Positions 1-13,376 of a stretch of DNA of 64,000 nt are shown here, piece after piece. The position numbers and the translations under genes are program-made. Origin of the DNA: Flabesymbios commensalis (lineage: Eukaryota > Annelida > Polychaeta > Terebellida > Flabelligeridae); NCBI GenBank assembly GCA_964017125.1, contig OZ024903.1, positions 63,900,578 through 63,964,577 of the forward strand. Direction: 5' to 3'. The stretch's first letter is position 1. Each line of letters begins with the position of its first letter. The notes under the pieces were generated by a model, which was not told the DNA's origin, did not search any database, and saw nothing but the letters and a program-made list of their open reading frames with translations.

Positions 1-1603
1 AAGTATGAGTGGGGCCTCAGGCCACCATGCTTTATCATTATGTATGAGTGGGGCCTCAGGCCACCATCTTCTATCATTATGTATGAGTGGGGCCTCAGGC
101 CACCATGCACCTTCTATCAGTATGTATGAGTTGAGCCTCAGGCCACCATCTTCTATCATTGTGTAAGTGTTGGGCCTCAGGCCACCATCTCTATCATTAT
201 GTATGAGTGGGGCCTCAGGCCACCATGCTCTATCATTATGTATGAGTGGGGCCTCAGGCCACTATCTTTTATCATTATGTATAAGTAGGGCCTCAAGCCA
301 CCATTCTCTATCATTATGTATGAGTGGGGCCTCAGGCCATCATCGTCTATCATTGCGTAAGTGTGGGGCCTCAGGCCATCATCTCTATCATTATGTATGA
401 GTGGGGCCTCAGGCCACCATGCTCTATCATTATGTATGAGTGGGGCCTCAGGCCACCATGTTCTATCATTATGTATGAGTGGGGCCTCAGGCCACCATCT
501 TCTATCATTATGTACGAGTGGGGCCTCAGGCCACCATCCTCTATCATTATGTATGAGGCCTCAGGCCACCATCTTCTATCATTGTGTAAGTGTGGGGCCT
601 CAGGCCACCATCTTCTATCATTATGTATGAGTGGGGCCTCAGGCCACCATGCTTTATCATTATGTATGAGTGGGGCCTCAGGCCACCATCTTCTATCATT
701 ATGTATGAGTGGGGCCTCAGGCCACCATGCACCTTCTATCAGTATGTATGAGTGGAGCCTCAGGCCACCATCTTCTATCATTGTGTAAGTGTTGGGCCTC
801 AGGCCACCATCTCTATCATTATGTATGAGTGGGGCCTCAGGCCACCATGCTCTATCATTATGTATGAGTGGGGCCTCAGGCCACTATCTTTTATCATTAT
901 GTATAAGTAGGGCCTCAAGCCACCATTCTCTATCATTATGTATGAGTGGGGCCTCAGGCCATCATCGTCTATCATTGTGTAAGTGTGGGGCCTCAGGCCA
1001 TCATCTCTATCATTATGTATGAGTGGGGCCTCAGGCCACCATGCTCTATCATTATGTATGAGTGGGGCCTCAGGCCTCATCGTCTATCATTGTGTAAGTG
1101 TGGGGCCTCAGGCCATCATCTCTATCATTATGTATGAGTGGGGCCTCAGGCCACCATGCTCTCACATTATGTATGAGTGGGGCCTCAGGCCACCATGCTC
1201 TGTCATTTTGTATGAGTGGGGCCTCAGGCCACCATCCTCTATCATTATGTATGAGTGGGGCCTCCGGCCACCATCTTCCATCATTGTCTCAGTGTGGGGC
1301 CTCAGGCCACCATGCTCTATCGTTATGCATGAGTGGGGCCTCAGGACACCATGCTTTATCATTATGTATGAGTGGGGCCTCAGGCCACCATCTTCTATCA
1401 TTGTGTAAGTGTGGGTCCTCAGGCCACCATTATATCTATCATTATGTATGAGTGGGGCCTCAGACCACCATCCTCTATCATTGTGTAGGTGGGGCCTCAG
1501 GCCACCATTATATCTATCATTGTGTATAAGTGGGGCATCAGGCCACTAATCTCTATCATTGCGTGAGTGTAGTGCCTCAGGTCACCATTGTCTCTCATTA
1601 TCT
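1..1603 (+). repeat. 39-bp minisatellite array, GGCCTCAGGCC core (left arm)
   Basis: About 40 head-to-tail copies of a 37-39 bp unit with the core GTGGGGCCTCAGGCCACCAT, each followed by a TATCATTATGTATGA-like spacer. Two main unit types alternate (spacer ending GTATGAGT or GTGTAAGT). A higher-order repeat of 622 bp is visible: 167-400 recurs at 789-1022 almost unchanged. The array runs off the left edge and decays after about 1500. Because 39 is a multiple of three, all frames stay open; the resulting ORFs are not genes. The same unit returns in reverse orientation at 7430-9795. Confidence 0.95.
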
Positions 1604-1649
1604 ACTATTGTTAAACAGTTATGTACACTCCTGTACTCGTTTAGCATGT

Positions 1650-3660
1650 CAAGGTTGCGACTCATGCTAAATGTCATACACTGGACCCTGGCATTACAGC
1701 GTGCGGGGAGCTACCAGTGCTTAGCGTCACAGCTGACCACTCTGTAAAGAGTGATTACTTTGCCGTACGCTTCACTTCACCTTTTGCATTCGACAGCACC
1801 GACTAAAGCAAAAGTGAGTGTAAGCACGAGGATGCTAAAAGCCATAGACACCCAGGCCTTCTCTGACAGCATCAGCGCCTCTCAGCTTCAACAACACATA
1901 AGAGCTTTGGTCAGTGATACTGAGGCTTATGAACTTTACAACACTACTCTGAGAAAGCTCCAAGATAATCATGCCCCTGTCACTCAACGCACCATCACCA
2001 CCAGATCAGAGTGTCCATGGTTTATCACCAACACCAAACTGGCGAAAGCCAAGGGATGAAACTTGAAAAAGCAGTGGAGAAGAACAAGTCTCACACTCTA
2101 TGTTGAAATATATATTCAATATATTCAACAAGCTTTTAAGATCGTCTGAGCAAAGAACTTGCTATCTTGACCCAGTACCATCACACCTAGGCCTACTGAG
2201 GCAATGCGAGACTCTGGTAATACCAACACTCACTGATATAGTCAGCAAGTCCCTTACCTGTGGTATGCCATCTAAGATGAAGCAGGTAATAATAACATCA
2301 TTATAAAAAAACCTACCTGTAAAAAAACGGTATCACCGACCTGTATCAAACCTCTCTTTTGTGTCCAAGTTGACTCAGAAAGTGGTGGCTGCCCGTCTTA
2401 TTGCTCTCATCTCCAACGTAACAGCCTTCGAGAGAGAGCCTTTGCAATCAGCCTACAGGCATTACTTTGGCATCGAAACAGCCTTGCTAAAACTTTAGAA
2501 TCATATCCTGCACATTATCAACAAACGCAAAGGAGCAGCACTCTTTCTTCTCAACCTGAGCGCTTCACTTGGCACTATATATATCGACGATGGCATCCTG
2601 CTTCACACACTCCAACACAGGGTCGACATTACAGGAGATTGTCTGAGGTGGATGGAGTGCTATCTCAGAGACAGGAGTCAAGCTGTTCGCATATCAGAAA
2701 AGCTGTCAAAAAACACTCTGCTGACATGTGGGATCCCCCAAGGCTCTGTACTTAGTCCTTTCCTGTTTTCAATATTCACTATTCCTCTGGCTCGTATCAT
2801 CAGAAGTCACGGTCTGTCGTACCATATGTATGCTTATGATGCACAACTCTTCATGGAGCTCTGTCGTGACAACAAATCTTCACAGACAGTGGACATTAGG
2901 AAAGTGGAGCGGTGTGTGGCTGACATCAGGGAGTGGATGCGGTATAACGATGACAAAATAGAATTCATTTTATCTCATCCTAAAAGTACTCTATTAAACT
3001 CTCTGAAAGTGTGACAGTAGGAAGAAAAGCAGGATATCACTATCTAAGATCGCAATGAATCTGGGTGTGATTTTTGATACCACCATATCACGCAGCAAGC
3101 ATATCACAGGTATGCCACGAGCTGCCTCAAACCACCTCTGTGCCATTGGTCGTATTCGAAAATACCTTGATCGTCAGAGCACCAAGCAGCTTGTTTATGT
3201 GCTTGTGATATCGCGTCTGGATAATTGCAACAATCTTCTTTGCGGTCTGCCAGACCACTAAAGCAGCTGCGTCTGTACAGAATGCATGTGCCAAGATGGT
3301 CATGAAGTGCTCTAAATGTTACTATATAACACCATCACTAAAGGAGCTCCACTGGCTACCTGTACACGCTCGCATTAAGTACAAGGTTATTTTCTCACAT
3401 TTAAATGCCTCAACAACTTGGCTCCTGCTTATCTGGCAGATTTATTTAACACTTTATCATCCTGCACGATCACTCCACTCAGCTGACACAAGATTTATTG
3501 TGGTACCTCCTTCAGGCAAGAAACATTATAAGAACAGGTCGTTCACTTATGCCGCTCCTCTGCTAAGGAACAAGCTTCCAGAACACATGCGACTGATAGA
3601 CAGCACTGCACATTTAAAAACAGTTTTAAAAACATTGTTCTTTACTAGATAATTTTAATA
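1650..3660 (+). mobile_element. Decayed L2/CR1-like LINE, ORF2 remnant
   Basis: Translations in shifting frames read as pieces of one non-LTR retrotransposon ORF2. The endonuclease-RT linker ends in a PWF motif (about 1830-2058), followed by an LDPVP block (2165-2290), RPVSNLSFVSK (2340-2400) and an RT core CGIPQGSVLSPFLFS (2725-2770). The catalytic YADD box has decayed to YAYD (near 2830). A C-terminal block ending LKTVLKTLF (3296-3650) is like the tail of the intact L2 element at 51341-54848. Several frame breaks and stops separate the pieces, so the copy is dead and old. The AT-rich stretch 3660-3960 is probably its 3' region. Confidence 0.85.
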
Positions 3661-3960
3661 AATTATTAATATCTACCGTGCTATTAACTTATTAATATCC
3701 ACCATTTTATTAACTTATTAATATTTTTACCTGTACAATTGAATTTACATGATGTCTGTAGCTTATTTTCTAATTCGATGTATTTTACTATATTATAACT
3801 TTACAATCAGTATTATAAGTTTCAGCTATAGATTAAAAAATGCTACCTGTTCTTTTACTTAACTTTTACATAGCCTCCTCTACTTTTAATTTTATCCCGT
3901 TTTTAGTATGTACAGCGATGCAGAACATTTTTGAATGGACCGCTTTATAAATGGTTTTCG

Positions 3961-4013
3961 AACACCAACACCAACATCACACCACCACCGCCACCGCCGC
4001 CACCACCACCACC

Positions 4014-4045
<32 letters not shown>

Positions 4046-4130
4046 CAGCACAGCAGCAGCAGCAGCAACAACAACAACAACAACAGCAAGCAACAACAAC
4101 AGCAACAACAACAACAATCATAATAATCAT
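3961..4130. repeat. Compound trinucleotide microsatellite (CCA/CAA/CAG)
   Basis: A CCA/CCG tract passes into CAA, then CAG, then CAA again. Open frames here (poly-Pro, poly-Thr, poly-Gln, poly-Asn) come only from the trinucleotide period. Confidence 0.95.
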
Positions 4131-4139
4131 AATTTGGGG

Positions 4140-6260
4140 AATAATAAGAATAAAAATAATCTAATCTAATAGTAAATTATGGTATGCCCACCCTACTTTA
4201 GGTTGGGACAAAGATTCTGTATATCTTATATCGTTGGGAATTGAGTTCAATATGTTAACACCTAGGTATGATAGGGATTTAGAATGTGCTCTTGGAAGGT
4301 ACAATTTATTCTGAGCAGAGGATCTGAGGCTATAACTTACACAATCTGTTACATTTGTCTGTTTTACTTTTAAAAATCAGACAAGCTTGTTTATACATTA
4401 CTAATTCTTTAAATGAGAACCAATATTTTTTTAACATTTCTTTACTTGGTGATAATGGATCAGCATTTAATATTAGTCGGGTCGCTTTCTTTTGCAATTT
4501 CGTTATGACATTTTCATTCTCTCTACACCCAGCTCCCCAAAGCGATATTCTATGATGGGTTTTATATAATAATTGTGGAATAAAACTTGGGCCCAAGGAT
4601 GGTATTCTACTTAATTTAAATAACAACTGAATGACAGAGATTATTAGCCGATCTCGTCATGTGACAGGCTGAGCTACTCTTCGATTGGTCGGGAGTAGAA
4701 AGTTTAAAAGAGACACATTGTTTTACATGAGCAACTTGTTTTTTCCACGAAAGTGTACTATCATTAAAAACGCCCACCAATTTAGCATCTTCAACTATTA
4801 GTTAAGGCACTTTCCTCAAGTTAAGGCACTTTCGCATGAGTGATTTGCTCTAAACCCGGATTGTCTTTTATTAAATAAATTGTGTGAGGAAAGGTATCCG
4901 TACAAATTAACTGAAACATGTTTTCCTAATATTTTGGAAGAGATTCGAAGAATAGAAATTGGTCTGTAATTATTTACATAATTTTGAGACTTTTTCTTCT
5001 GAAGTGGAATTACTTTGGCATGTTTCCACATATGTAGAAAACTACGTACTGATTGTATGCTTAAGTTACATCATTGAATCTGATATCAATTGGAGTTCCG
5101 TTACTTTTTGGAAATAGAGCCTGAATGTCATCCAATCCTATACCTTTTTAATTGGCATAGTATTTAAATATTTTATGACAAATTCACGACTTATTTGAGG
5201 AATTGAAAAGTATGTTTTACTTGGTACTTCACCATCGACATATTGTTTACGTAATTTGTTGGAATAAACGGGTGTTGTTTCAATTCACTGCCAGTGACAT
5301 GTTTCTCTACAATATAATAGAAATGGTTGTTAAAATGTTCTGCAACTATTCTGAAGTCAGTGACTTCTTTGTTGTCAGGGACAATCTTATTAATTGATTT
5401 ATCTGATATTTGTTTAATTCCATAATTATTTAAACGAAGAAACACGTTTACGTGGATCATCTATGCACGGTTACACACGTTTCTCGTGATATTTTGATTT
5501 ATTTTCCCTCAGCATAGTACGGCTTCTAAAATGTTTGTAATATATATGTTGTCCTTTGCGCTTTGCCAATTAAATCTCTCATGTAAATTAAATCATGAAT
5601 TATCCAACCAGGCTGTTTTCCTTTGACGTTTCATGTTTTCAAGTATTTCGTTATTAGTTTTGTTTTTATGATTATTGTCAGTTTCTATGGCGGAATATAC
5701 AGGAAAGTGATCACCAATTGACCATTGAATGGCATCTGAATGTTTGATATTTACATTTGAATTGACATGTATATGATAAATCAAGGTGCTTGTTGATACA
5801 ACATCTGACAGACTGTCCATGATTTTACATGCGGGTGATTACTGTCAGAAAGTAAATCTTTGTTGAAGTCACCTAATAATATTATGCCCTTATTTTCAGA
5901 GCAGGCAGTGTCTAGGGCATCTTCCATAATAGTTAAGCCAAACATTAAATGGAACAGTGAGCTCATTTGAAGGTCTATATGTGAAAGAAACTAGTATTTT
6001 CCTACTTATAAAAGCTCTAACCAAATTACTTCAATGTCATTTCGTTCGAATTCACGCCGTCTGGTGTAATCAATATTATTATTATTATTATTATATTATT
6101 TATTATGCATACCAATAGACCGACCCCCTTTCCCACACCGAGTTCTATCTTTCCTTTCAACATCATGGCCCTCAATTAATATATCCTGATCAGAAATTGT
6201 ATTGTTTAGGAATGTTTCACAGCAGCAATAAACATTGTAAGGGTAAAATGAATGAATATA
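4140..6260 (-). mobile_element. Decayed LINE on minus strand, EN and RT remnants
   Basis: Read on the minus strand from 6260 down: an endonuclease start (ILIEGHDVERKDRTR near 6180-6140), ILLGDFNKDL (about 5910-5880), an endonuclease end GDHFPVYS (5730-5700), and a linker with FNNHFYYIVEKHV (about 5370-5290). An RT block WKHAKVIPLQKK..NNYRPISILR lies at 5030-4930, and a C-terminal block LQKKATRLILNADPLSPSKEML at 4530-4440. Much of the central RT is missing between 4820 and 4640. The low-coordinate end (4140-4180) carries an AT-rich, repeat-like tail. The sequence differs clearly from the plus-strand LINE at 1650, so this is a second family. Confidence 0.8.
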
Positions 6261-7300
6261 TGTTCGGATTTCATATAATTTGTGATAAATCCTTTTTACA
6301 TTGTGATGCGCAAAAAGATAAATATTTTACTTTGAAATATACTTACAGTCACTACTTGATCTTATAGATGAGTTATGTACACTACACATTGATTTACCAA
6401 TACAGTGGTGGTGATCAGTAAATTGCCTATTTATAAATGACGTGAGTTCATGACAAGAAGATTGATCAACAGTGTGCGACTTGGTGACTCTTCATGATGA
6501 GGTGATTGATTTTCACAAGGTGAATGTTCAAGCCATTGAGTGGAAGATTGTTCATGCACAATAATGTCGTGGGTCGCAATTAGCGGAACAACATGGACCA
6601 TCATTTGTAAATGACTTTTAACTAAAACTTTTCAAATGTTGACTACACTATATCTTATGACAAATATTTCACATTAGTCATGTTAGAAGATATTGCCAGA
6701 TATTACGCATATTAACCCATTGAGCACCAGATTAAATTGCTGCAGTAGTTTTGCTGAGACATGATTAATTTATGACGTCATAGTATTATAGTTGTTTTTA
6801 GTTCCGAACATATCAATATCCGCGACTGGTCCTGGGGGAACAATCAGGAGTCCCGTAGGCTACATATCCGGAGCTGGTCATCAACGGATTAAGAATTAAT
6901 AATGGCTGCATGTTAGCCATTTTTAATTTGGTCAAGTTGAAATTTGTCAGGGCATATCACCCCTTGAAACCGCACATTTTTTATGGCAATGGTCTAGCTA
7001 TCTGGCAAAAAAATAATTGCAGATTATTAGTGAAATTGATATATGGTATAACTTTTGGACCGATATATATATAGGAAATTGTTAGTGAAATGCGAATATT
7101 CGGTTTTAGCAGCACAAGGGTTAAAATACGTCAGTTTAACGACTTATATCTTGTTAAAACAACCTAATATAACGCGGTACAAGGTTTTGTCATTAAATGG
7201 ACTTAGTATAAGTCGATAAAGCGAATTACATGTTGTTAAATCGACTTATATAAGTCGATAAAATGATTTATAAAATCGTTAAAACAACAGGTACAAATTA
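6260..7300. other. No gene; dispersed-repeat copy and short palindromes
   Basis: AT-rich, no supported coding sequence. The stretch 6886-6998 is the reverse complement of part of 39850-39990 in a STK36 intron (shared GCCAGATAGCTAGACCATT), so both belong to one dispersed family. At 7205-7265 the palindrome CGACTTATATAAGTCGATAA occurs with a partial second copy just before it. Confidence 0.6.
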
Positions 7301-7302
7301 CA

Positions 7303-7428
7303 TATTCTCCTCCCACTCCTCCACCACCTTTTACTCAGCCACCACCTTTCTTCTTCCTTCTCCTCTACCTCTTCCTCCCCTCTTCCTTCTCCTCTTCCTC
7401 CTCCTCTTTCTCCTCCACCTCCTCCCAC
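7303..7428. repeat. Polypyrimidine (CTTCCTCC-rich) tract
   Basis: Nearly pure C/T on the plus strand directly before the right minisatellite array. It is simple sequence, not coding. Confidence 0.85.
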
Positions 7429-7429
7429 A

Positions 7430-9795
7430 TGATGATAGAGGATACATGGTTGCCTGAGTCCCCATATTTACACAGTGATAGGGAATGATGGCCTGAGGCC
7501 CCACTCATATATAATGATATAGGATGGTTTTCCTGAGGCCCCACTCGTTCGTGATGATAAAGGATGGTGGCCTGAGGCCCCGCATTTATATAATGATAGA
7601 GGATGGTTGCCTGAGGCCCCACTTATACATAATGATAGAAGATTGTGGCCTGAGGCCCCACTCATACATAATGACAGAGCATGGTGGCCTGAGGCCCCAC
7701 ACTTACACAATGATAGAAGATGGTGGCCTGAGGCCCCACACTTACACAATGATAGAAGATGGTTGCCTGAGGCCCCACTCATACATAGTGATAGAGCATG
7801 GTGGCCTGAGGCCCCACTCATACATAATACTAGACATGATGGCCTGAGGCCCCACTCATACATAATGATAGAGCATGGTGGCCTGAGGCCCCACTCATAC
7901 ATAATGCTAGACATGGTGGCCTGAGGCCCCACTCATACATAATGACAGAGCACGGTGGCCTGAGGCCCCACTCATACATAATGATAGGCGATGGTGTCCT
8001 GAGGCCCTACACTTACACAATGATAGAAGATGGTGGCCTGAGGCCCCATTCATACATAATGATAGAAGATGGTGTCCTGAGGCTCCACACTTACACAATG
8101 ATAGAAGATGGTGGCCTGAGGCCCTACTCATACATAATGATAGAGCATGGTGGCCTGAGGCCCCACACTTACACAATGATAGAAGATGGTGGCCTGAGGC
8201 TCCACACTTACACAATGATAGAAGATGGTGGCCTGAGGCCCTACTCATACATAATGATAGAGCATGGTGGCCTGAGGCCCCACACTTACACAATGATAGG
8301 AGATGGTGGCCTGAGGCCCCACACTTACACAATGATGGAAGATGGTGGCCTGAGGCCCCACTCATACATAATGATAGAAGATGGTGTCCTGAGGCCCCAC
8401 ACTTACACAATGATATAGCATGGTGGCCTGAGGCCCCACACTTACACAATGATAGAAGATGGTGGCCTGAGGCCCACACTTACACAATGCTAGAAGATGT
8501 TGGCCTGAGGCCTCAGACTTACACAATGATAGAAGCTGGTTGCCTGAGGCCCTACTCATACATAGTGATAGAGCATGGTGGCCTGAGGCCCCACTCATAC
8601 ATAATGATAGAGCATGGTGGCCTGAGGCCCCACTCATACATAATGCTAGACATGGTGGCCTGAGGCCCCACTCATACATAATGATAGAACATGGTGGCCT
8701 GAGGCCCCACACTTACACAATGATAAAAGATGGTGGCCTGAGGCCCCACACTTACACAATGATAGAAGATGGTTGCCTGAGGCCCCACTCATACATAGTG
8801 ATAGAGCATGGTGGCCTGAGGCCCCACTCATACATAATACTAGACATGATGGCCTGAGGCCCCACTCATACATAATGATAGAGCATGGTGGCCTGAGGCC
8901 CCACTCATACATAATGCTAGACATGGTGGCCTGAGGCCCCACTGATACATAATGATAGGGCATGGTGGCCTGAGGCCCCACTCATACATAATGATAGAGC
9001 ATGGTGGCCTGAGGCCCCACTTATACATAATGATAGAAGATTGTGGCCTGAGGCCCCACTCATACATAATGACAGAGCATGGTGGCCTGAGGCCCCACAC
9101 TTACACAATGATAGAAGATGGTGGCCTGAGGCCCCACACTTACACAATGATAGAAGATGGTTGCCTGAGGCCCCACTCATACATAGTGATAGAGCATGGT
9201 GGCCTGAGGCCCCACTCATACATAATACTAGACATGATGGCCTGAGGCCCCACTCATACATAATGATAGAGCATGGTGGCCTGAGGCCCCACTCATACAT
9301 AATGCTAGACATGGTGGCCTGAGGCCCCACTGATACATAATGATAGGGCATGGTGGCCTGAGGCCCCACTCATACATAATGATAGAGCATGGTGGCCTGA
9401 GGCCCCACTTATACATAATGATAGAAGATTGTGGCCTGAGGCCCCACTCATACATAATGACAGAGCATGGTGGCCTGAGGCCCCACACTTACACAATGAT
9501 AGAAGATGGTGGCCTGAGGCCCCACACTTACACAATGATAGAAGATGGTGGCCTGAGGCCCCACTCATACATAGTGATAGAAAATGGTGGCTTGAGGCCC
9601 CACTCATACATAATGATAGAAGATGGTGGCCTGAGGCCCCACACTTACACAATGATAGAATATGGTGGCTTGAGGCCCCACTCATACATAATGATAGAAG
9701 ATGGTGGCCTGAGGCCCCACTCACACATAATGATAGAAGATGGTGTCCTGAGGCCCCACTCATACATAATGATAGATGATGTTGGCCTGGAGGAA
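7430..9795 (-). repeat. 39-bp minisatellite array, inverted arm
   Basis: About 60 copies of the unit seen at 1-1603, here as its reverse complement (GGTGGCCTGAGGCCCCAC core). Two subtypes alternate: CACTCATACATAATGATAGAGC and CACACTTACACAATGATAGAAG spacers. Recent higher-order duplication is clear: 8952-9245 recurs at 9340 with a period of 388 bp (ten units). The block ending near 7924 recurs near 9322. Open frames of up to 190 codons on both strands are by-products of the period. Confidence 0.95.
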
Positions 9796-10750
9796 GAACA
9801 ATGGTAGACATTTATATTTTCCTATAGCCGTTAGAAATGGACTACAATATTTCATAGAAATCGTTTGAGAATTGACCGAGATTCATGCGAAAATCATGAA
9901 ATATGCCTAGGCCGACAGGTTAAGCTGGCGTGTAGTACTAGCTAGCCTATTCACGCAATGATGGAGTAGTGATGGGCCCCCGTCACACAGAAAACGAATG
10001 GTCCAACATCGAATAAAGTACTAGGCCATTATTAAGATGATATCTTATCAATACATTCAACTTTTTGAAAGAATGCTAGAGTAATTGACACAGCTGGAAG
10101 GCCCTGACAGCCTGGTTTCAAGGCTAGCTATCACAAGCAATCAAACAAACAAATCACATTCTTGTATTCTTGCGCGAATTAGTTTTGGTGGCCTCAGGCC
10201 CCCTTTCAGCGATGTAAACTGCGGGCTGCACCATCCGCCTAGTGCATTCCCCATAGGTGCCCACTGTGTACAGTCAACTCATCCCCATATCAACTCATTC
10301 CCTGTGTAGCCGGCCAGCAGTTCCCCCGTCCAGTGCTTCCCCCTGCGTGTCACCCGTGGTTACGGCAATGTTTACTTCCTGTCTTATACTGGGCTGGTTG
10401 TTCCCCTCATGTAGGCCTATTAATTTTCTAATTACGACGTCCCTCCATAGTCTATAAGAACCCATTAAACTGGTTAAATTAAATTCCATTTCAAGCCCTG
10501 AATTGCTTTACTGAAACATGCCAGATGGTCTAGGCCCTAACTTTCGAATTATTGAATATTTTTCAACCAAAATTTCACAGTATTTGGGGGATGACTGGCA
10601 AATAGTCCTCGCTAAATTTCATGAAAATCTGTTGAAAATTGACTAAGACTACAAGTTAATTTGACTAGGCCTATATCTTAATAATTTAATGACAATTAAT
10701 CTTGGTCTAGGCCTCACCTTTCATCTAGTACTATTCTAACGGTAGTCTCT
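9796..10750. other. No gene; dispersed-repeat sequence with an empty transposon site
   Basis: No coding sequence supported. A lone GGTGGCCTCAGGCCCCC core sits at 10190-10206, outside the array. The stretch 10425-10500 matches both flanks of the TTAA element at 24210-25429 and looks like the same repeat without the insertion. The stretch 10590-10640 is the reverse complement of 24061-24110. Confidence 0.6.
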
Positions 10751-11856
10751 AATTCTACCCTGCTAACTGAGTGACTCGATCAAACTCCCTGGACTGAGCA
10801 TGGTGCTTTAGGCCCACATTATTTACTACACTATTAGTCACTCGTCGTGCAGTAAAAATACAATTAGAACAGAGTGTTCTCCCCTCTTGGCTGAATGTTT
10901 CCCCTTTGCGATTCCCAAGAAATAAATTGAAAAATGTGACTTTGAAAAACTTTTTTTTTAAAAAGGTCAACATGGATTTTAAATTAGAACAGATTGTTCT
11001 CCCTTCTCGGCTGAATGTCCCCCCCCCCCCCCCATGATGCATATTAAAAAGACAATATATTTTCCATTTTTCAACCAGCTAGTCTATCCTATCATAGGCA
11101 ATACATAAATTAAAAAAAATGATGACTTCATTTTTCCAAAATGACATGGCTTTTGTAAAAACTGATGACATTGTTATCTTTCAACTAGCTAGTCTATATC
11201 ATAATAGGCATACACTATTTTGACTGTTCCGATAAATGACATAAATTTTGAAAAAAATTATGACATGATTATTTTGACAGCTAGACTATGTAACATAGGC
11301 TTACACTATTCCCCCCCCCCCCCAAAATGTCAAAATGGTGAAAAGTTGATGAAAAAAAGATGAAAGTGTTCCCCCTTCAATAGACTTAAAACATGAATTT
11401 TGGAATAAAAGAATTTTAAAAAAGTCATTTTCAATTTTTTCAAACCTAGCTAGCCTATATCATACACTGTCTGGGCTGAGTGTTCCTCCCTCAATATGAC
11501 ATGAATTTTGAAATAAAATGAATTAAAAAAAGTCATTTTTTTAATTTGTTCATCCTAGCTAGCTTATATCATACACTGTCTGCGCTGAGTGTTCCCCCTC
11601 AATATGACATGAATTTTAAAATAAAATTAATTTAGAAAAGTCATTTTTATATGTCTTAATCATAGTCTATATCATACAGCTCGATCTGACATGAATTTTA
11701 AAATAATAATAATAAAAAAATTGAACCTAGTTAGTTTATATCATAGACTAGCTAGGCTATAACATACCTATAACACGTCACAGACAATAACATACCTGGG
11801 CTGAGTGTTCTGCCCTCAATCTGACATAATTTGGTTTTCAAGATTTTAATGTGTGA
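10750..11856 (+). repeat. About 105-bp satellite, GGGCTGAGTGTTCCCCC motif (left part)
   Basis: Diverged units each contain GCTGAGTGTTCCCCCTCAA, then ATGACATGAATTTTGAAATAAAA, then a CTAGCTAGCCTATATCATACA block. Copies of the motif lie near 10866, 11000, 11365, 11475, 11583 and 11800, with C-runs of up to 15 in several. The array is cut at 11856 by a LINE and resumes at 18121. Confidence 0.85.
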
Positions 11857-11873
11857 CTCGACCCGTGAGTGAC

Positions 11874-13371
11874 ATGTCTTCAATCCAGGAGTCTACTGTG
11901 TTAATACCCCTGAACTTGGACCCCCATTTAAGCCTGCCCACTGTGTCAAAAATTCGCCGTAAACGAGTCAATCAAAAAAACTCTAAATACAAGCAAGACT
12001 TACTGAATGACCTAACAAACTTTGGTTTTAATATGGACTCCGTATCTACCCCACCACCCGACGAGCTAGCTCCAAACATGGATGACAACTACTCCAGCAT
12101 TAACAACAATCAAAGAAATGCGGAAATTCTGAAATTAAAAAAAACAATTGTGTCACTGCGTCAAAATCTGGGAGAGAGCAACAACAAGCTGCAATCACAA
12201 ACAATAAAAAAAAGAGAAATTAATATCTGAATTAAAAACACTACGAGGCCAAATCTCAAAGCGCAAAAAAGAATCAGTGAAGCTGTTAAAAGCAAAAGAT
12301 ACATTATTAAAAGAAAAAATTAACCTGCGAACAGAACTAAGGGAAATAAGACAATTCCTGGATGAGCAAAGCAAAGAAACCTGCCAAGCTACAACCTTAA
12401 ATGAAGAGAGTGTAAGTAGTGATGAGGAGGGTGTATGGGAGTATGCCCATCGAAACCGTAAAAACAAACGAAGATGTAGACCTGTGATATACAGTAGTAG
12501 TACTAGTAGTGATGCCAGCAGTATCAGTAGCAGCAATAGTAGCAGTAGTAGTAGTGGTAGCAAAAATAGCACTGATAGTAGCTCCGTCAGTAGAAGCCAT
12601 AGTGGCAGCGATAGTAGCAGAAGTAGTAGACCTAAAACTAGCAGCCATCAGAAAAATGAACGTCCACAAAGAAGAAATATGCTCACCGAAAATCAACCTG
12701 ACAATAGTCATGATAGTACCACCACCGCAAATAATAGGCGTGACAAATGTACAAAAAAACGCTGCGATAATAGTGAGAACAAGAAAGAAACTCAGCTTCC
12801 CGACGCCACAACAATGCAAGAAAGAACTATGAAAAACAAATGTGTAATAGGTGACTCTAACATGCGTGGATTAGCCACACAATTAAAATCAAAACTGACA
12901 AAACCGGAGTCGGTATGTGTATACAAAACTTCGGGTATGAAAATAGCACACTTAACTACCCGACTACCAGGATATGTAAATGAGGATACAGAGGCTGTAA
13001 TAATCCATCTCGGGACAAATGATATTGGTGATCAAGCGAACAAGGCGATGCAGGATATTAACGAACTTACTAAACAAATGACTGCTCTACACAATACACA
13101 CTTCTACTTCTCGGAAATTCCCCCCAGAAGCCAAAATAAATATAATACCTTAATTCACCGTGTGAACAGCCACATACGAGATATATGCTCAAAATTGAAA
13201 AATGTTGACTATATGCCCACACCCGTAACAAAACAACATCTGAGCCGTGGTGGAATACACTTAAACGATAAGGGACAACAAAAACTGACTGCGGCTATGG
13301 CTGAAGTTTTCAACAACCATGCAGCAACCGGTCAGTCTTTTCATATACCAACCATCATAACAAGGACATAG
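11874..13371 (+). pseudogene. LINE ORF1: coiled coil, Ser-rich linker, SGNH esterase; one frameshift
   Basis: The start at 11874 (MSSIQES) is the first ATG in the element. The N-terminal third ends in a Leu/Lys-rich coiled coil that continues in a second frame. The shift lies in a run of eight A at 12206-12213, and one base fewer would keep one frame of about 495 codons. The middle is a Ser-rich tract (12485-12640). The C-terminal part is an SGNH hydrolase: GDSNMRG (block I, Ser nucleophile), HLGTNDI (block III) and GIHLNDKG (block V, catalytic His). The Asp usually three residues before that His is Gly here. Such ORF1 proteins bind element RNA; the esterase role is unknown. The shift may be a mutation or an assembly error. 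Confidence 0.85.
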
Positions 13372-13376
13372 CAAAC

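Noticed and set aside
3892-4169. Poly-Thr, poly-Asn, poly-Cys and poly-Val open frames
   Set aside because: They come from the trinucleotide microsatellite.
7907-8479. Open frames of up to 190 codons in the minisatellite arrays on both strands
   Set aside because: The unit is 39 bp, a multiple of three, so any frame free of stops in one unit stays open. The peptides are simple repeats of 13 residues with no homology.
1-9795. CRISPR array
   Set aside because: Units are contiguous, with conserved spacers that repeat in higher-order blocks, and this is animal DNA. It is a minisatellite.
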